64,000 nt of DNA. Source: Sphingosinicella sp. BN140058 (GTDB lineage: Bacteria > Pseudomonadota > Alphaproteobacteria > Sphingomonadales > Sphingomonadaceae). Below the pieces are notes generated by a model. The model had not been told where the DNA came from. It did not search any database and saw only the letters and a list, made by a program, of their open reading frames with translations. This document shows positions 1 through 9,220 of the stretch, piece by piece. Location of the stretch: NCBI RefSeq assembly GCF_004135585.1, contig NZ_CP035501.1:5527501-5591500 (forward strand). Direction: 5' to 3'. The translations under genes and the position numbers were made by a program. Position 1 is the first letter of the stretch. Each line of letters opens with the position of its first letter.

Positions 1-1000
1 GCTGGTTGGCCGCGCCGTCCAGAAGGCGGTTCAGGACAGCGGCTTGCCCGAGGGCGTGTTCTCCCTCGTCTTCGACAGCGGCTACGAGATCGGCCAGGCC
101 TTGGTCGCCGATCCGCGTATCAAGGCGGTCGGCTTCACCGGTTCCCGCCGCGGCGGCCTCGCGCTGATGAAGATCGCCCAGCAGCGGGAAGAGCCGATCC
201 CCGTTTATGCCGAGATGAGCTCGATCAATCCGGTCATCCTGTTCCCTGGTGCGCTGGCCGCACGCGGCGAGCAGATCGCGCAAGGCTTCATCACGTCCCT
301 GCTGATGGGTGCCGGCCAGTTCTGCACCAGCCCCGGCCTGATCCTCGCGATCGAGAGCGACGCCCTCGACAGCTTCATCGCCGGCGCCGGATCCGCGCTC
401 GAAAATTCCAGCGGCGGCACCATGCTGACCCCCGGCATCCACCAGGCCTATGTCGACGGCGTCGAGAAGCTGCGCAGCCACACCGACGTCAAGCCGGTCG
501 CCCATGGCAAGGCCGGCGAGCGCTACCAGGGCGTTCCGAGCCTGTTCTCCACCAGTGCGGAAGCCTTTTTGGCCGACAAGGCGCTGGCCGAGGAGGTCTT
601 CGGATCGACCTCTCTGGTCGTCCGCTGCCGCGACGAGGCCGAGCTCGCCCGCGTCCTCGACAGCCTCGAGGGTCAGCTCACCGCCTCGCTGCACATCAGC
701 GAAACGGACCATGACGACGCCCGCAAGCTGATCCCGGTGCTGGAGCGCAAGGTCGGCCGCATCCTGGTCAACGGCTTCGGCACCGGCGTCGAAGTCGCGC
801 CCGCCATGGTCCATGGCGGTCCGTTCCCCTCAACTTCGGACGGCCGCTCGACTTCGGTCGGCACCTTGGCGATCGATCGCTTCCTGCGGCCGGTATCCTA
901 CCAGGACATGCCGGACGCGCTGCTTCCCGCGGAACTGCGGGATTCCAACCCGCTCGGTCTCGATCGCCTGATCGACGGCAAGCCCGTTCTCGGCGCCTGA
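1..1000 (+). CDS. 2,5-dioxovalerate (alpha-ketoglutaric semialdehyde) dehydrogenase, 3' part
   Basis: C-terminal part (about 332 residues) of an aldehyde dehydrogenase whose start lies before the window; the frame is open from base 2. The general-base Glu sits in AEMSSINP (codon near 212) and the catalytic Cys in [11 protein letters not shown] (codon 323). The MSSINPV and GQFCTSPG contexts are those of the ketoglutarate semialdehyde / 2,5-dioxopentanoate dehydrogenase group, which oxidises the semialdehyde to 2-oxoglutarate in pentose, uronate or hydroxyproline breakdown. The substrate is inferred from family resemblance; the upstream operon that would settle it is not visible. A strong hairpin with a T tract follows the stop. 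Confidence 0.85.
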   Translation, partial: LVGRAVQKAVQDSGLPEGVFSLVFDSGYEIGQALVADPRIKAVGFTGSRRGGLALMKIAQQREEPIPVYAEMSSINPVILFPGALAARGEQIAQGFITSLLMGAGQFCTSPGLILAIESDALDSFIAGAGSALENSSGGTMLTPGIHQAYVDGVEKLRSHTDVKPVAHGKAGERYQGVPSLFSTSAEAFLADKALAEEVFGSTSLVVRCRDEAELARVLDSLEGQLTASLHISETDHDDARKLIPVLERKVGRILVNGFGTGVEVAPAMVHGGPFPSTSDGRSTSVGTLAIDRFLRPVSYQDMPDALLPAELRDSNPLGLDRLIDGKPVLGA

Positions 1001-1025
1001 CCTTCGCGGTCGGAAAGCAGTAAGT

Positions 1026-1054
1026 GCGGCGCTCTTGTGAGCGCCGCCCTTTTT
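1026..1054 (+). terminator. Intrinsic terminator after the aldehyde dehydrogenase
   Basis: A perfect 9-bp stem (GCGGCGCTC / GAGCGCCGC) with a TTGT loop is followed by CC and five T. It ends the plus-strand aldehyde dehydrogenase transcript and touches the stop codon of the convergent SDR gene. Confidence 0.85.
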
Positions 1055-1851
1055 CATGCGCCGTTGTGATAACGCGGTGCGATGCGATCGCGGGAGACGT
1101 TTGCCGCGACCCGCGCCTCCGCCGCGACGTAGCTCTGCCAATCGGTGATCTCGGGCAGCGAGGGAATGCAGATTTCCTCCTCGAGTTCGAGGCCGCGCAG
1201 CGAGGCCACGACCAGATCCTCGGCACGCATCACCCGCTCGGGCGGGAAGTTGGCGAGATCGTTGCCGGCGACCTGGTGGAAATCGGTCGCGATCACGCCG
1301 GGAATGACCAGCTGTACGCGCACGCCGGTGCCGGCGGCCTCCAGCTGCATGTGGCGCGTGAACGCCAGGACGTAATTCTTCGAGGCGCCGTAACCGGCAT
1401 TGCCCGGCATCTGCATGAAGGCGGTGCCGGACGAGATGTTGATGATCGTTCCGCGTCCCGCAGCGACCATCCGCTTCATCGCGGCATTGGAGAGCCGGCT
1501 GAGCGCAAGGACATTGACCCGAAGCATGGCGTCGAGCGCGTCGAAATCGAGCTCCGCCACCCGGCCGCGCGCCGCGTAACCCGCATTGTTGATCAGCATG
1601 TCGATCTCCGGCGCTTCGCCGAGCCGCGACGCCACCGCTTCGACTCCGTCCCGCGTGGCGAGATCGGCGGGCAGGATCTCGACCTCGATCGAGTGCGCGG
1701 CACCGAGTTCGTCCGCCAGCGCCTGCAGCCGATCGGCGCGACGTGCGACGAGCACGAGATCGTGCCCGGTACGGGCAAGATGTTCGGCATAGACCTGGCC
1801 TATGCCGGCCGAAGCGCCGGTGACGAGGGCGCGCGGTCGTGTCAGTGGCAT
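1054..1851 (-). CDS. SDR family NAD(P)-dependent oxidoreductase
   Basis: Classical short-chain dehydrogenase of about 265 residues. It has the nucleotide-binding TGASAGIG near the N-terminus, INNAG in the middle, a catalytic Ser in ISSGTAF and the YGASK Tyr/Lys pair. The substrate cannot be predicted. I chose the ATG at 1851 because GGGAA lies just upstream; a GTG ten codons further out (1881) is also in frame. The gene is convergent with the aldehyde dehydrogenase. A TetR gene lies upstream on the same strand about 60 bases away, so co-transcription is possible. Confidence 0.85.
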   Translation of the reverse strand: MPLTRPRALVTGASAGIGQVYAEHLARTGHDLVLVARRADRLQALADELGAAHSIEVEILPADLATRDGVEAVASRLGEAPEIDMLINNAGYAARGRVAELDFDALDAMLRVNVLALSRLSNAAMKRMVAAGRGTIINISSGTAFMQMPGNAGYGASKNYVLAFTRHMQLEAAGTGVRVQLVIPGVIATDFHQVAGNDLANFPPERVMRAEDLVVASLRGLELEEEICIPSLPEITDWQSYVAAEARVAANVSRDRIAPRYHNGA

Positions 1852-1913
1852 GTTGTTTCCCGCAAAGCTGAGTTTCGCCACTCAATCGCCGGGAGCGGAT
1901 GCCGTTCCCTCGC

Positions 1914-2492
1914 TCAGGCGCCAGAATCGTCGGCCAGAGCCGCCTCGAGCAGGCGCTGCATGTTCCGCCGTACCGCATTGCTGTCGCAGCCGGACAGCGG
2001 CCCGACCGCCATGATCGTCCGTAGCACCGTCGTGCCGAAGAAGACGCTGAGCGCGAGACTCGAGCGGATTTCGGGATCGACGCCCGGCAGCAGCCGCGCG
2101 ATCGGTTCGAGCACCGACTCGCGCAATGCTTCGCGGATGATCTCGGTCGCCTTGGGCGACGAAGCGGAGCGCAACATGATCAACAGCCCCTCCGCATGCT
2201 TGCGCCGATCGGCATCATCCTCCTCGGTCGAGAGCGAGGCGAGATAGGCGGGAAGCTGCGCTGCGGTAACGGTCGGATCCAGCCAATCGGCCTTCTTGCC
2301 GGCCTGCAGCACGTCCTTGAACAGGGCTTCCTTGGAGCCGAAATAGCGGCTGACCAGGGCGACATCGACCCCGACGTCCCGAGCGATATCGCGCAGGCCG
2401 ACATTCTCGTAGCTTTCCTGAAGAAAGCGCTGACGGGCGGCGGCGAGCATCGCCTCTCGGGTGGCGGCGGCATTTTTAACGCGCGGGGGCAT
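1914..2492 (-). CDS. TetR/AcrR family transcriptional regulator
   Basis: A 192-residue protein with an N-terminal TetR helix-turn-helix (about residues 10-55, including AARDVGVDVALVSRYFGSK-type recognition-helix spacing and the usual Y-F-x-x-K end) and an all-alpha effector domain with a conserved-type TetR C-terminal region. It is divergent from the RND efflux operon, so it most likely represses that pump and is released by a substrate of it. The 150-base divergent promoter holds a 14-bp palindrome and a repeated GTTGACATGA motif. The regulatory link is inferred from position. Confidence 0.85.
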   Translation of the reverse strand: MPPRVKNAAATREAMLAAARQRFLQESYENVGLRDIARDVGVDVALVSRYFGSKEALFKDVLQAGKKADWLDPTVTAAQLPAYLASLSTEEDDADRRKHAEGLLIMLRSASSPKATEIIREALRESVLEPIARLLPGVDPEIRSSLALSVFFGTTVLRTIMAVGPLSGCDSNAVRRNMQRLLEAALADDSGA

Positions 2493-2522
2493 GAGGCCTC
2501 GATAGCAGCAAGTGGTTAATAA

Positions 2523-2564
2523 TCAACAATTGTTGACATGATAAGTCTACGGCCGTTGACATGA
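2523..2564. promoter_or_regulatory. Divergent promoter with palindromic operator-like site
   Basis: The perfect 14-bp palindrome TCAACAATTGTTGA (2523-2536) overlaps a TTGACA -35-like hexamer (2533-2538). The 10-mer GTTGACATGA occurs twice (2532-2541 and 2555-2564), 23 bases apart, roughly two helical turns. It lies between the TetR gene and the RND operon and is a plausible TetR operator covering both promoters. Confidence 0.55.
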
Positions 2565-2646
2565 GCTGAACGGCACCGTACTTCGCCTCTTGCCTGCCGG
2601 GGAGTGGGCCGCGAGTCTCGCGCTTGCCAAAAACCGAAAGCTGACC

Positions 2647-3861
2647 ATGTCTCTCAAGAAATCTGCCGCGCTCGGCGGCATGCTGTCGCTCCTTCTTGCC
2701 GCCTCGGTGGCCGGCTGTTCGAAAGGTGAGGAGCAGCAGGCGCCTCCCCCGGTGATGCCGGTGACGGTCGCTGCGCCCGTGGTGCAGGAAGTGCTCGATT
2801 GGGATGATTTCGTCGGTCGGTTCGAGGCGATCGAGAATGTCGAGCTCAGGCCGCGGGCGACCGGTTACCTGCAGGCGGTCCATTTCCGCGACGGCCAGTA
2901 CGTGCGCAAGGGCCAGCTTCTCTTCACGATCGATCCGCGCCAGTCGCAGGCCGCCCTCGCCCAGTCCCAGGCGCAGCTCGCCCGTGCCCAGGCGACCCTC
3001 GCCAATGCCCGCACCGAGCTCGCCCGCTCCCGCACGCTGGCAGCGTCGCAGGCGGCGAGCACCGAGGAAGTCGAGCAGCGCCTTGCCGCCCTGCGCACTG
3101 CGGAGGCCGATGTCGCCGCGGCACGCGCCGCGATCAGGGCTCAGCAGCTCGGTGTCGGCTTCACCCGCGTGACCGCGCCGATTTCGGGGCTCGTTTCCGA
3201 GCGCCGGGTCGATCCCGGCAATTCGGTCACCGCCGATCAGACGGTGCTGACGACGATCGTCTCCACCTCGCCGATCCACTTCGCCTTCGACGGGTCGGAA
3301 GCCCTGCTGCTCAAATATCAGCGGCAGAATGCCGGCAGCCGCTCCGGTACCCAGGTGCGGATCCGGCTGCAGGACGAGGCCAGCTACGTTCATGCCGGCA
3401 CGCTCGATTTCGTCGACACGACCGTCAATGCGGGCGCCGGCACCGTCCGCGGCCGCGCGGTGGTTCCCAATCCCAACAATTTTCTGAAGCCCGGCATGTT
3501 CGGTCACATGCGGCTGGCCGCGTCGCAGCCCTACCGCGCGCTGCTGGTGCCGGAGACCGCGATCGTCACCGACGCGGCCCGCCGTGTCGTCTACGTCGTC
3601 TCCAAGGACGGTACCGTGCTCGCGCGCCCGGTGGAGCTCGGGCCGCTCAACGGTGCCCTCCGCGTCATTCGCAGCGGCCTGGCGCCGCAGGAGCAGGTGA
3701 TCATCGACGGCCTGCAGCGTGCACGCCCCGGACAGAAGGTAAAGCCGACGCCGGGCCGTATTCAGGCGGCAACCGGCCCGGAGCCGACGCCACAGGCACC
3801 GGCTCTCCAGCCCTCGTCGATCGCCACCCCGGTCGGCGGCGCACCGGCCGCCGGTCGCTGA
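2647..3861 (+). CDS. RND efflux periplasmic adaptor (membrane fusion) lipoprotein
   Basis: Membrane-fusion protein of the AcrA/MexA type, about 404 residues, linking the inner-membrane pump to the outer-membrane channel. The start at 2647 gives a lipoprotein signal with Cys24 in the VAGC lipobox; an in-frame start at 2590 would place 19 residues in front of the signal and is unlikely. A barrel-sandwich half near residue 60 (GYLQAVHFRDGQYVRKG), an Ala/Gln-rich alpha-hairpin (about 90-170), then the second lipoyl half and beta-barrel (VTAPISGLVSERRVDPGN) follow in order. It is the first gene of a three-gene pump operon. Confidence 0.93.
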   Translation: MSLKKSAALGGMLSLLLAASVAGCSKGEEQQAPPPVMPVTVAAPVVQEVLDWDDFVGRFEAIENVELRPRATGYLQAVHFRDGQYVRKGQLLFTIDPRQSQAALAQSQAQLARAQATLANARTELARSRTLAASQAASTEEVEQRLAALRTAEADVAAARAAIRAQQLGVGFTRVTAPISGLVSERRVDPGNSVTADQTVLTTIVSTSPIHFAFDGSEALLLKYQRQNAGSRSGTQVRIRLQDEASYVHAGTLDFVDTTVNAGAGTVRGRAVVPNPNNFLKPGMFGHMRLAASQPYRALLVPETAIVTDAARRVVYVVSKDGTVLARPVELGPLNGALRVIRSGLAPQEQVIIDGLQRARPGQKVKPTPGRIQAATGPEPTPQAPALQPSSIATPVGGAPAAGR

Positions 3862-3871
3862 GGATCCATCG

Positions 3872-6800
3872 ATGAACATTTCCAAATTCTTCATCGAGCG
3901 GCCGATCTTCGCCTCGGTGATCGCCGTCTTCATCGTGCTGATCGGCGCCTTCGCCTATCCGCAACTCTCCCTATCCCAATATCCCGAGATCGCGCCGCCG
4001 ACGATCAGCGTCACCGCTACGTTCCCCGGCGCGTCGGCGGAGACGATGGCCGACACCGTCGCCACCCCGATCGAGCAGGAGATCAACGGCGTCGAGGACA
4101 TGCTCTACATGAGCTCGTCGTCGACCTCGGCCGGACTCACCCAGATCACCGTGACCTTCAAACCCGGCACCGACCTTGATGCCGCGCAGGTGCTCGTCCA
4201 GAACCGGGTCGCCTTGGCGGAACCGCGGCTGCCTGAAGAGGTGCGCCAGATCGGCGTCACCGTCGCCAAGCAGTCGTCGGGCTTCCTGATGATCGTCGCG
4301 CTGACCTCCACCGATCCCAATCTGAACATCGATTATGTCGGCAATTTCGCCAACTCCAACCTGCGCGACCGCCTGCTTCGCCTCGAAGGCGTCGGCGGTG
4401 TCCAGGTGTTCGGCGGCGGCAATTATTCGATGCGCGTTTGGATCGATCCGGACAAGGCGGCGGCACGCAACCTCACCGCCGACGAGATCGTCGCGGCACT
4501 GCGGACCCAGAACGTGCAGGTCGCCGGCGGTGCCGTCGGTCAGCCGCCCTACGGCAAGGGCAATCCCGCCTTTCAGCTTCCGGTTCAGGTCCAGGGCCGA
4601 CTGACCGACCCCGATCAGTTCGCCGACATCGTCATCAAGACCGATGCGACCAGCGGCGCGATCACCCGCGTCCGCGACATCGGCCGAGTCGAGCTCGGCA
4701 GCCAGGAATATGGTATCGAAGGATCGTTCAGCGGCCGCCGCGGCGTTGCGCTGGCGATCATCCAGCAGCCCGGCTCGAACGCGCTCGACGCGGCGGAGCT
4801 GGTGCTGAAGGAAGTCGAGGCGGCGTCCAAGGACTTCCCGCCGGGCATCGTCTACTCGATCCCCTACAACCCGACCGAATATGTCTCGGCCTCGGTCGAG
4901 GCGGTGCAGGAGACCCTGCTCGAAGCGATCGTGCTCGTGATGATCGTGGTGCTGGTCTTCCTGCAGACCTGGCGCGCCGCGGTGATCCCGATCGTCGCGA
5001 TCCCGATCGCTTTGGTCGGCACCTTCGCGGTTCAGCTCGCGCTCGGCTTCTCCATCAACTCGCTGTCGCTCTTCGCCCTCGTTCTCGCGGTGGGCATCGT
5101 CGTCGACGACGCGATCGTCGTCGTCGAAGCGGTGGAGAAGCATATTCGCGACGGCCTGTCGCCGCGCGAAGCCGCCCACCGGACGATGCAGGAAGTGTCG
5201 GGTGCACTGATCGCGATCGGCCTGGTGCTGACCGCGGTGTTCATCCCGACCGCCTTCGTCTCGGGCATCCCGGGCATCTTCTACCGCCAGTTCGCGGTGA
5301 CGATCGCAGCGGCGTCGGTGATCTCGCTGATCGTCTCGCTTACTTTGTCGCCGGCCATGGCCGCTTTGCTGCTCAAGCCGCATCACGATCATGACCCGAA
5401 CAAGGGTCCCTGGGTGATGCGGGTTGTGCGCACCGCCGGCAACAAGTTCAACGGTGCCTTCGACTGGCTTTCCGACCGCTACGGCCGCATGACCGGACGG
5501 CTGATCCGCATGGCGACGATCATGCTGGTCGTCTATGCCGGACTGCTTGCCCTCACCGGCTGGCGTCTCGGCGCCACGCCCACCGGCTTCATTCCCGAGC
5601 AGGATCAGGGCGTGCTGATCGGCGTCGTCCAGCTGCCGCCGGGCTCGTCGCTCGAGCGGACCAGCGCGGTGCTCAACGATGCCTACAAGATCGCCCGGGG
5701 AACCGACGGCGTGGTCGATGCGGCGGTGTTCGCCGGCCTCGACGGCGCCAGCTTCTCCCAGGCGTCCAACTCCGGCACCATGTTCCTTCGTCTCGCCGAT
5801 TGGGGCGAGCGCAGCGACAAAGGCGGTCAGTCCGCGGCCGAGCTGTCGCAGCTGATCACCGGCAAGGTCGCCGGTGCGATCCAGGGGGCTCAGGTATTCT
5901 TCATCTCGCCGCCGGCGGTGCCGGGCCTCGGCACCGGCAGCGGCTTCGTGATGATGCTGCAGGATCGTTCGGGCGCGGGCTACAAGACGCTCGAAGGTCT
6001 GACGTTCGGGATGATGGGCGCTGCTGCCCAGAAGAAGGAAGTCACGCAGGTCTTCTCGCTGTTCAACACCGGCTCGCCCCGGATCCAGGCCGACGTCGAC
6101 CGCGATCGTGCACAATTGCTCGGCGTGCAGCCGTCGCAGGTCTACAGCGCGCTCGGGACGTATCTCGGCTCCACCTACGTCAACGACTTCAACCTGCTCG
6201 GCCGCACCTTCCGCGTCACCGCGCAGGCGGAGCCGTCGGCGCGAGACGACCTCTCCGACATCGGCCGTCTCCAGGTCCGCTCGGCGAGCGGGGCGATGGT
6301 GCCGCTGGCCTCGGTCGCGACGTTGCGCAACGACAGCGGGCCGACCCGCGTGGTGCGATACAACATGTTCCCTGCCGTCGAGCTGCAGGGGCAGGCCGCG
6401 CCAGGTGTCTCGTCGGGCGTCGCCTTGCGCACGATGGAGACCCTCGCCCAGCAGACGCTGCCGCCAGGGTTCAGCTATGAATGGACCGGCATCGCATTCC
6501 AGGAACAGAATGCCGGCGGCAGCGCCGTGCTGATCTTCCTCCTGGCCGTGGTATTCGTGTTCCTTGTGCTGGCCGCGCAATATGAGGCGCTGACCCTGCC
6601 GATGGCGGTGATCCTGATCGTGCCGATGTGTATCCTCGCAGCCATGATCGGCGTCGGCCTGCGCGGCATGGACAACAACATCCTGACCCAAGTTGGATTG
6701 GTGGTGCTCGTCGCCCTTGCCGCGAAGAACGCGATCCTGATCGTCGAATTCGCAAAGCAGGGCGAGGAGGAAGGTCTGGATGTTCACCAGGCCGCCGCCA

Positions 6801-7093
6801 CCGCCGCCCGCCAGCGCCTGCGTCCGATCCTCATGACCAGCTTCGCCTTCATCTTCGGCGTGATCCCGCTGGCGATCGCCGTCGGCCCCGGCGCGGAGAT
6901 GCGCCAGTCGCTCGGCACCGCGGTGACGTTCGGCATGATCGGCGTCACCCTGTTCGGCCTGATCTTCACGCCGATCTTCTACGTCGTCATGCGCCGCATC
7001 GGCCTGTTCTTCGAGAACCGGCGGAAGCGAAAGGCGGCGCCCAACGATCATGGCACCGCGCCCCATGGTGCGCTGCCCGAGGCCTCCCACTGA
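3872..7093 (+). CDS. RND multidrug efflux transporter permease (HAE1 / AcrB family)
   Basis: Full-length 1073-residue inner-membrane proton antiporter. It opens with the typical MNISKFFIERPIFA start, the first transmembrane helix and a large periplasmic porter loop. The TM4 proton-relay Asp pair is present in VGIVVDDAIVVVE, with the partner Lys in AAKNAILIVEFAK. The second half repeats the fold. It lies 10 bases after the fusion-protein gene and overlaps the next gene by one base, so pump, adaptor and channel are translated together. Hydrophobic drugs, solvents or aromatic compounds are the usual substrates of the family; the actual substrate is unknown. Confidence 0.96.
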   Translation: MNISKFFIERPIFASVIAVFIVLIGAFAYPQLSLSQYPEIAPPTISVTATFPGASAETMADTVATPIEQEINGVEDMLYMSSSSTSAGLTQITVTFKPGTDLDAAQVLVQNRVALAEPRLPEEVRQIGVTVAKQSSGFLMIVALTSTDPNLNIDYVGNFANSNLRDRLLRLEGVGGVQVFGGGNYSMRVWIDPDKAAARNLTADEIVAALRTQNVQVAGGAVGQPPYGKGNPAFQLPVQVQGRLTDPDQFADIVIKTDATSGAITRVRDIGRVELGSQEYGIEGSFSGRRGVALAIIQQPGSNALDAAELVLKEVEAASKDFPPGIVYSIPYNPTEYVSASVEAVQETLLEAIVLVMIVVLVFLQTWRAAVIPIVAIPIALVGTFAVQLALGFSINSLSLFALVLAVGIVVDDAIVVVEAVEKHIRDGLSPREAAHRTMQEVSGALIAIGLVLTAVFIPTAFVSGIPGIFYRQFAVTIAAASVISLIVSLTLSPAMAALLLKPHHDHDPNKGPWVMRVVRTAGNKFNGAFDWLSDRYGRMTGRLIRMATIMLVVYAGLLALTGWRLGATPTGFIPEQDQGVLIGVVQLPPGSSLERTSAVLNDAYKIARGTDGVVDAAVFAGLDGASFSQASNSGTMFLRLADWGERSDKGGQSAAELSQLITGKVAGAIQGAQVFFISPPAVPGLGTGSGFVMMLQDRSGAGYKTLEGLTFGMMGAAAQKKEVTQVFSLFNTGSPRIQADVDRDRAQLLGVQPSQVYSALGTYLGSTYVNDFNLLGRTFRVTAQAEPSARDDLSDIGRLQVRSASGAMVPLASVATLRNDSGPTRVVRYNMFPAVELQGQAAPGVSSGVALRTMETLAQQTLPPGFSYEWTGIAFQEQNAGGSAVLIFLLAVVFVFLVLAAQYEALTLPMAVILIVPMCILAAMIGVGLRGMDNNILTQVGLVVLVALAAKNAILIVEFAKQGEEEGLDVHQAAATAARQRLRPILMTSFAFIFGVIPLAIAVGPGAEMRQSLGTAVTFGMIGVTLFGLIFTPIFYVVMRRIGLFFENRRKRKAAPNDHGTAPHGALPEASH

Positions 7094-8502
7094 TGTTCCG
7101 TAAGCTCATCCCCGCCGCGAGCCTGCTCGCCCTCGCCGCCTGCACGGCCGGCCCCGATTATACTTCGCCCGCCCCCAAGGCCCCGGCGCAAACCGGGTTC
7201 GTCAGCGCGGCCTCGCCCGCCTTCACCGGCGACGAGCCGCCGGGCCGCTGGTGGAGCCTGTTCGGCGATCCCGTGCTGGACGGCCTGATCGAGCAGGCGC
7301 TGACGGCGAATACCGATCTCCGGATCGCGCAGGCGAATTTGGCCCAGGCCCGGGCGGTGCTGCGCGAGACGCGGGCCGGCCGCCTGCCCTCGACGACCGT
7401 GTCGGGGGGTGTCACCTACGCAAATCCCTCCGACGCCAATTCGCCCGTCGCATTGGACAGCGACTTCACCTTCGATGCCGGGCTGGACGTCAGTTACCAG
7501 CTCGATCTCGCCGGCCGCATCCGCCGCGGCATCGAAGCGAGCCGCGCCGACGTCGGTGCGATCCAGGCTGCCTTCGACTTCACCCGGATCACGGTCGCGG
7601 CCGAGACGGCGCGCGCGTATGCGGATGCTTGCAGCTCCGGCCGCCAGCTTGCGGTGGCACGGGAAAGCGTTCGCATCCAGGAGCAGACTTTCGATCTGAC
7701 CCGGCGCCTCGTCGCCGGCGGCCGCGGCACTGCGCTCGAGACCGGCCAGGCCGGCGCGCAGCTCGAACAGACGCGGGCCCAGATCCCGACCCTCGAGGCA
7801 CAGCGACGAACCGCGCTCTACCGCCTTTCGGTGCTGACCGGCCGCCCGCCCGCGGAATTCCCCCAGCAGGTCGCCGCGTGCGAGACCGCGCCGTCGCTAT
7901 CACGGCCGATCCCGGTCGGCAGCGGCGCATCGCTGCTCGCCCGGCGACCCGACATCCGCCAGGCGGAGCGCGAGCTCGCCGCGGCGACGGCGCGGATCGG
8001 AGTCGCCACCGCCCAGCTCTATCCGGACATCAGCCTCGGCGGATCGATCGGATCGACGGCGACTTCGATCGGAGACCTCGCCTCGAGCTCCGGTTTCCGC
8101 TTCGGCATCGGTCCACTGATCAGCTGGTCCTTCCCCAACGTCGCCGTCGCCCGGGCGCGGATCGCGCAGGCGGAAGCCGGCGCCGACGTGGCACTGGCAC
8201 GGTTCGACGGCACCTGGCTCAATGCCCTCCAGGAGACGGAAAGCGCACTGACCCGCTACGGGTCGGAACTGGACCGGGTCGCGACCTTGCGCCGGGCGCG
8301 CGCCAACAGCAACGAGGCCGCCCGGATCGCGCGCCTGCGCTACCGCGCCGGTCGCGAGAACTTCCAGGTGGTGCTCGATGCCGAGCGTTCGCTGTCGGAG
8401 ATCGAGGCATCTCTCGCTCAGGCCGAGGCGCAGCTTTCGGACAATCTGGTCACCGTCTTCCTCGCGCTCGGCGGCGGTTGGGAACAGGCGCCGGCCGCCT
8501 GA
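7093..8502 (+). CDS. RND efflux outer-membrane factor, NodT/OprM-type lipoprotein
   Basis: Outer-membrane channel of the TolC superfamily, about 469 residues. The ATG at 7093 shares its A with the stop of the pump gene (TGATG), showing translational coupling. The signal peptide ends in a LAAC lipobox with Cys17. Two OEP repeats follow, rich in Ala/Gln/Glu helices. The N-terminal GPDYTSP and the later SLLARRPDIRQAERELAAA and LYPDISLGGSIG stretches are typical of NodT-family efflux lipoproteins. It completes the tripartite pump. Confidence 0.94.
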   Translation: MFRKLIPAASLLALAACTAGPDYTSPAPKAPAQTGFVSAASPAFTGDEPPGRWWSLFGDPVLDGLIEQALTANTDLRIAQANLAQARAVLRETRAGRLPSTTVSGGVTYANPSDANSPVALDSDFTFDAGLDVSYQLDLAGRIRRGIEASRADVGAIQAAFDFTRITVAAETARAYADACSSGRQLAVARESVRIQEQTFDLTRRLVAGGRGTALETGQAGAQLEQTRAQIPTLEAQRRTALYRLSVLTGRPPAEFPQQVAACETAPSLSRPIPVGSGASLLARRPDIRQAERELAAATARIGVATAQLYPDISLGGSIGSTATSIGDLASSSGFRFGIGPLISWSFPNVAVARARIAQAEAGADVALARFDGTWLNALQETESALTRYGSELDRVATLRRARANSNEAARIARLRYRAGRENFQVVLDAERSLSEIEASLAQAEAQLSDNLVTVFLALGGGWEQAPAA

Positions 8503-8599
8503 TACATCTTGCGACACTTCTCCGCCGGCCGCGGGGAAGTTTCGCGACAGCCATGGTCCATGTCCAGCGTGGCGCCGTTGCGGCGTGACCCAGGAGACC

Positions 8600-9091
8600 A
8601 TGATGACCAACAAGAAGAAGATACTGCTCGGCGGCGGCGGCATCGCCCTGCTCGCAGCTGCGGCGGCGGGCTTTGCCTTCGCGCCGGGACCCCGCGGCCT
8701 GGCCGCAGCGGACCTCGACGGCAATGGCGAGATCACGGCGGCCGAGCTGCGCAGCGCGGCCCAGCAGAAGTTCGCCGAGGCCGACGCCGACAAGGACGGC
8801 AAGCTGACCGGAGAGGAACTGCCTCGCCGCGGCCGCGGCGGCCACCGCGGACGGCACCATGACGGCCCGCCCCCACCGGCGACCCCACAGCCGGGCGTTG
8901 CCGCCGAGGCTGCGCCTCAGCCTTCGCGTCCGAAGCTCGACGCCGATGGCGACGGGGCGGTGACCGCGGCCGAATTCGCTGTCGGCTTCGAAGCCCGGTT
9001 CGCCCGCGCCGACGCAGACCATAACGGCATTGTGAGCGCGGCCGAGCTTGCTGCGGCAAGGCCGCAACGGGGCGGCCACCACCGCCGATGA
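8600..9091 (+). CDS. EF-hand calcium-binding protein, membrane-anchored or secreted
   Basis: A 163-residue protein with an N-terminal hydrophobic segment (about residues 7-25, signal or anchor). It carries four EF-hand loops: DLDGNGEITAAEL, DADKDGKLTGEEL, DADGDGAVTAAEF and DADHNGIVSAAEL, each with Asp/Asn ligands at positions 1, 3 and 5 and Glu at 12. A His/Gly/Pro-rich linker separates the pairs and the tail is His-rich. Strong AGGAG lies before the tandem ATG ATG (8600/8603). The role is unknown; calcium binding in the periplasm is likely. No obvious operon partner. Confidence 0.85.
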   Translation: MMTNKKKILLGGGGIALLAAAAAGFAFAPGPRGLAAADLDGNGEITAAELRSAAQQKFAEADADKDGKLTGEELPRRGRGGHRGRHHDGPPPPATPQPGVAAEAAPQPSRPKLDADGDGAVTAAEFAVGFEARFARADADHNGIVSAAELAAARPQRGGHHRR

Positions 9092-9097
9092 AGAGAA

Positions 9098-9124
9098 GGC
9101 GGCCGGTCCTTGAGGCCGGCCGCC
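9098..9124. terminator. GC-rich hairpin after the EF-hand gene
   Basis: A perfect 9-bp stem (GGCGGCCGG / CCGGCCGCC) with a 9-base loop just after the EF-hand stop. There is no T tract, so it may be a transcript-stabilising or factor-dependent end rather than a classical terminator. Confidence 0.45.
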
Positions 9125-9220
9125 CGACCGGTGCTGTGCTCTTCGCGGTCGAGCGCGGTTCGAACCGTCACGAAGGCTCCTTAGGCTTGCCAAGCAGGAA
9201 GCGGCAGGACAGTGAAGGAC

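Noticed and set aside
3971..7090. A 1039-codon minus-strand open frame opposite the RND pump
   Set aside because: It mirrors the pump gene codon by codon, is rich in Arg/Asp/Gly/His as GC-rich antisense frames are, and has no family motif or ribosome site.
9150..9175. GGTTCGAACC resembling a tRNA T-loop
   Set aside because: No acceptor, D-arm or anticodon arm can be folded around it.
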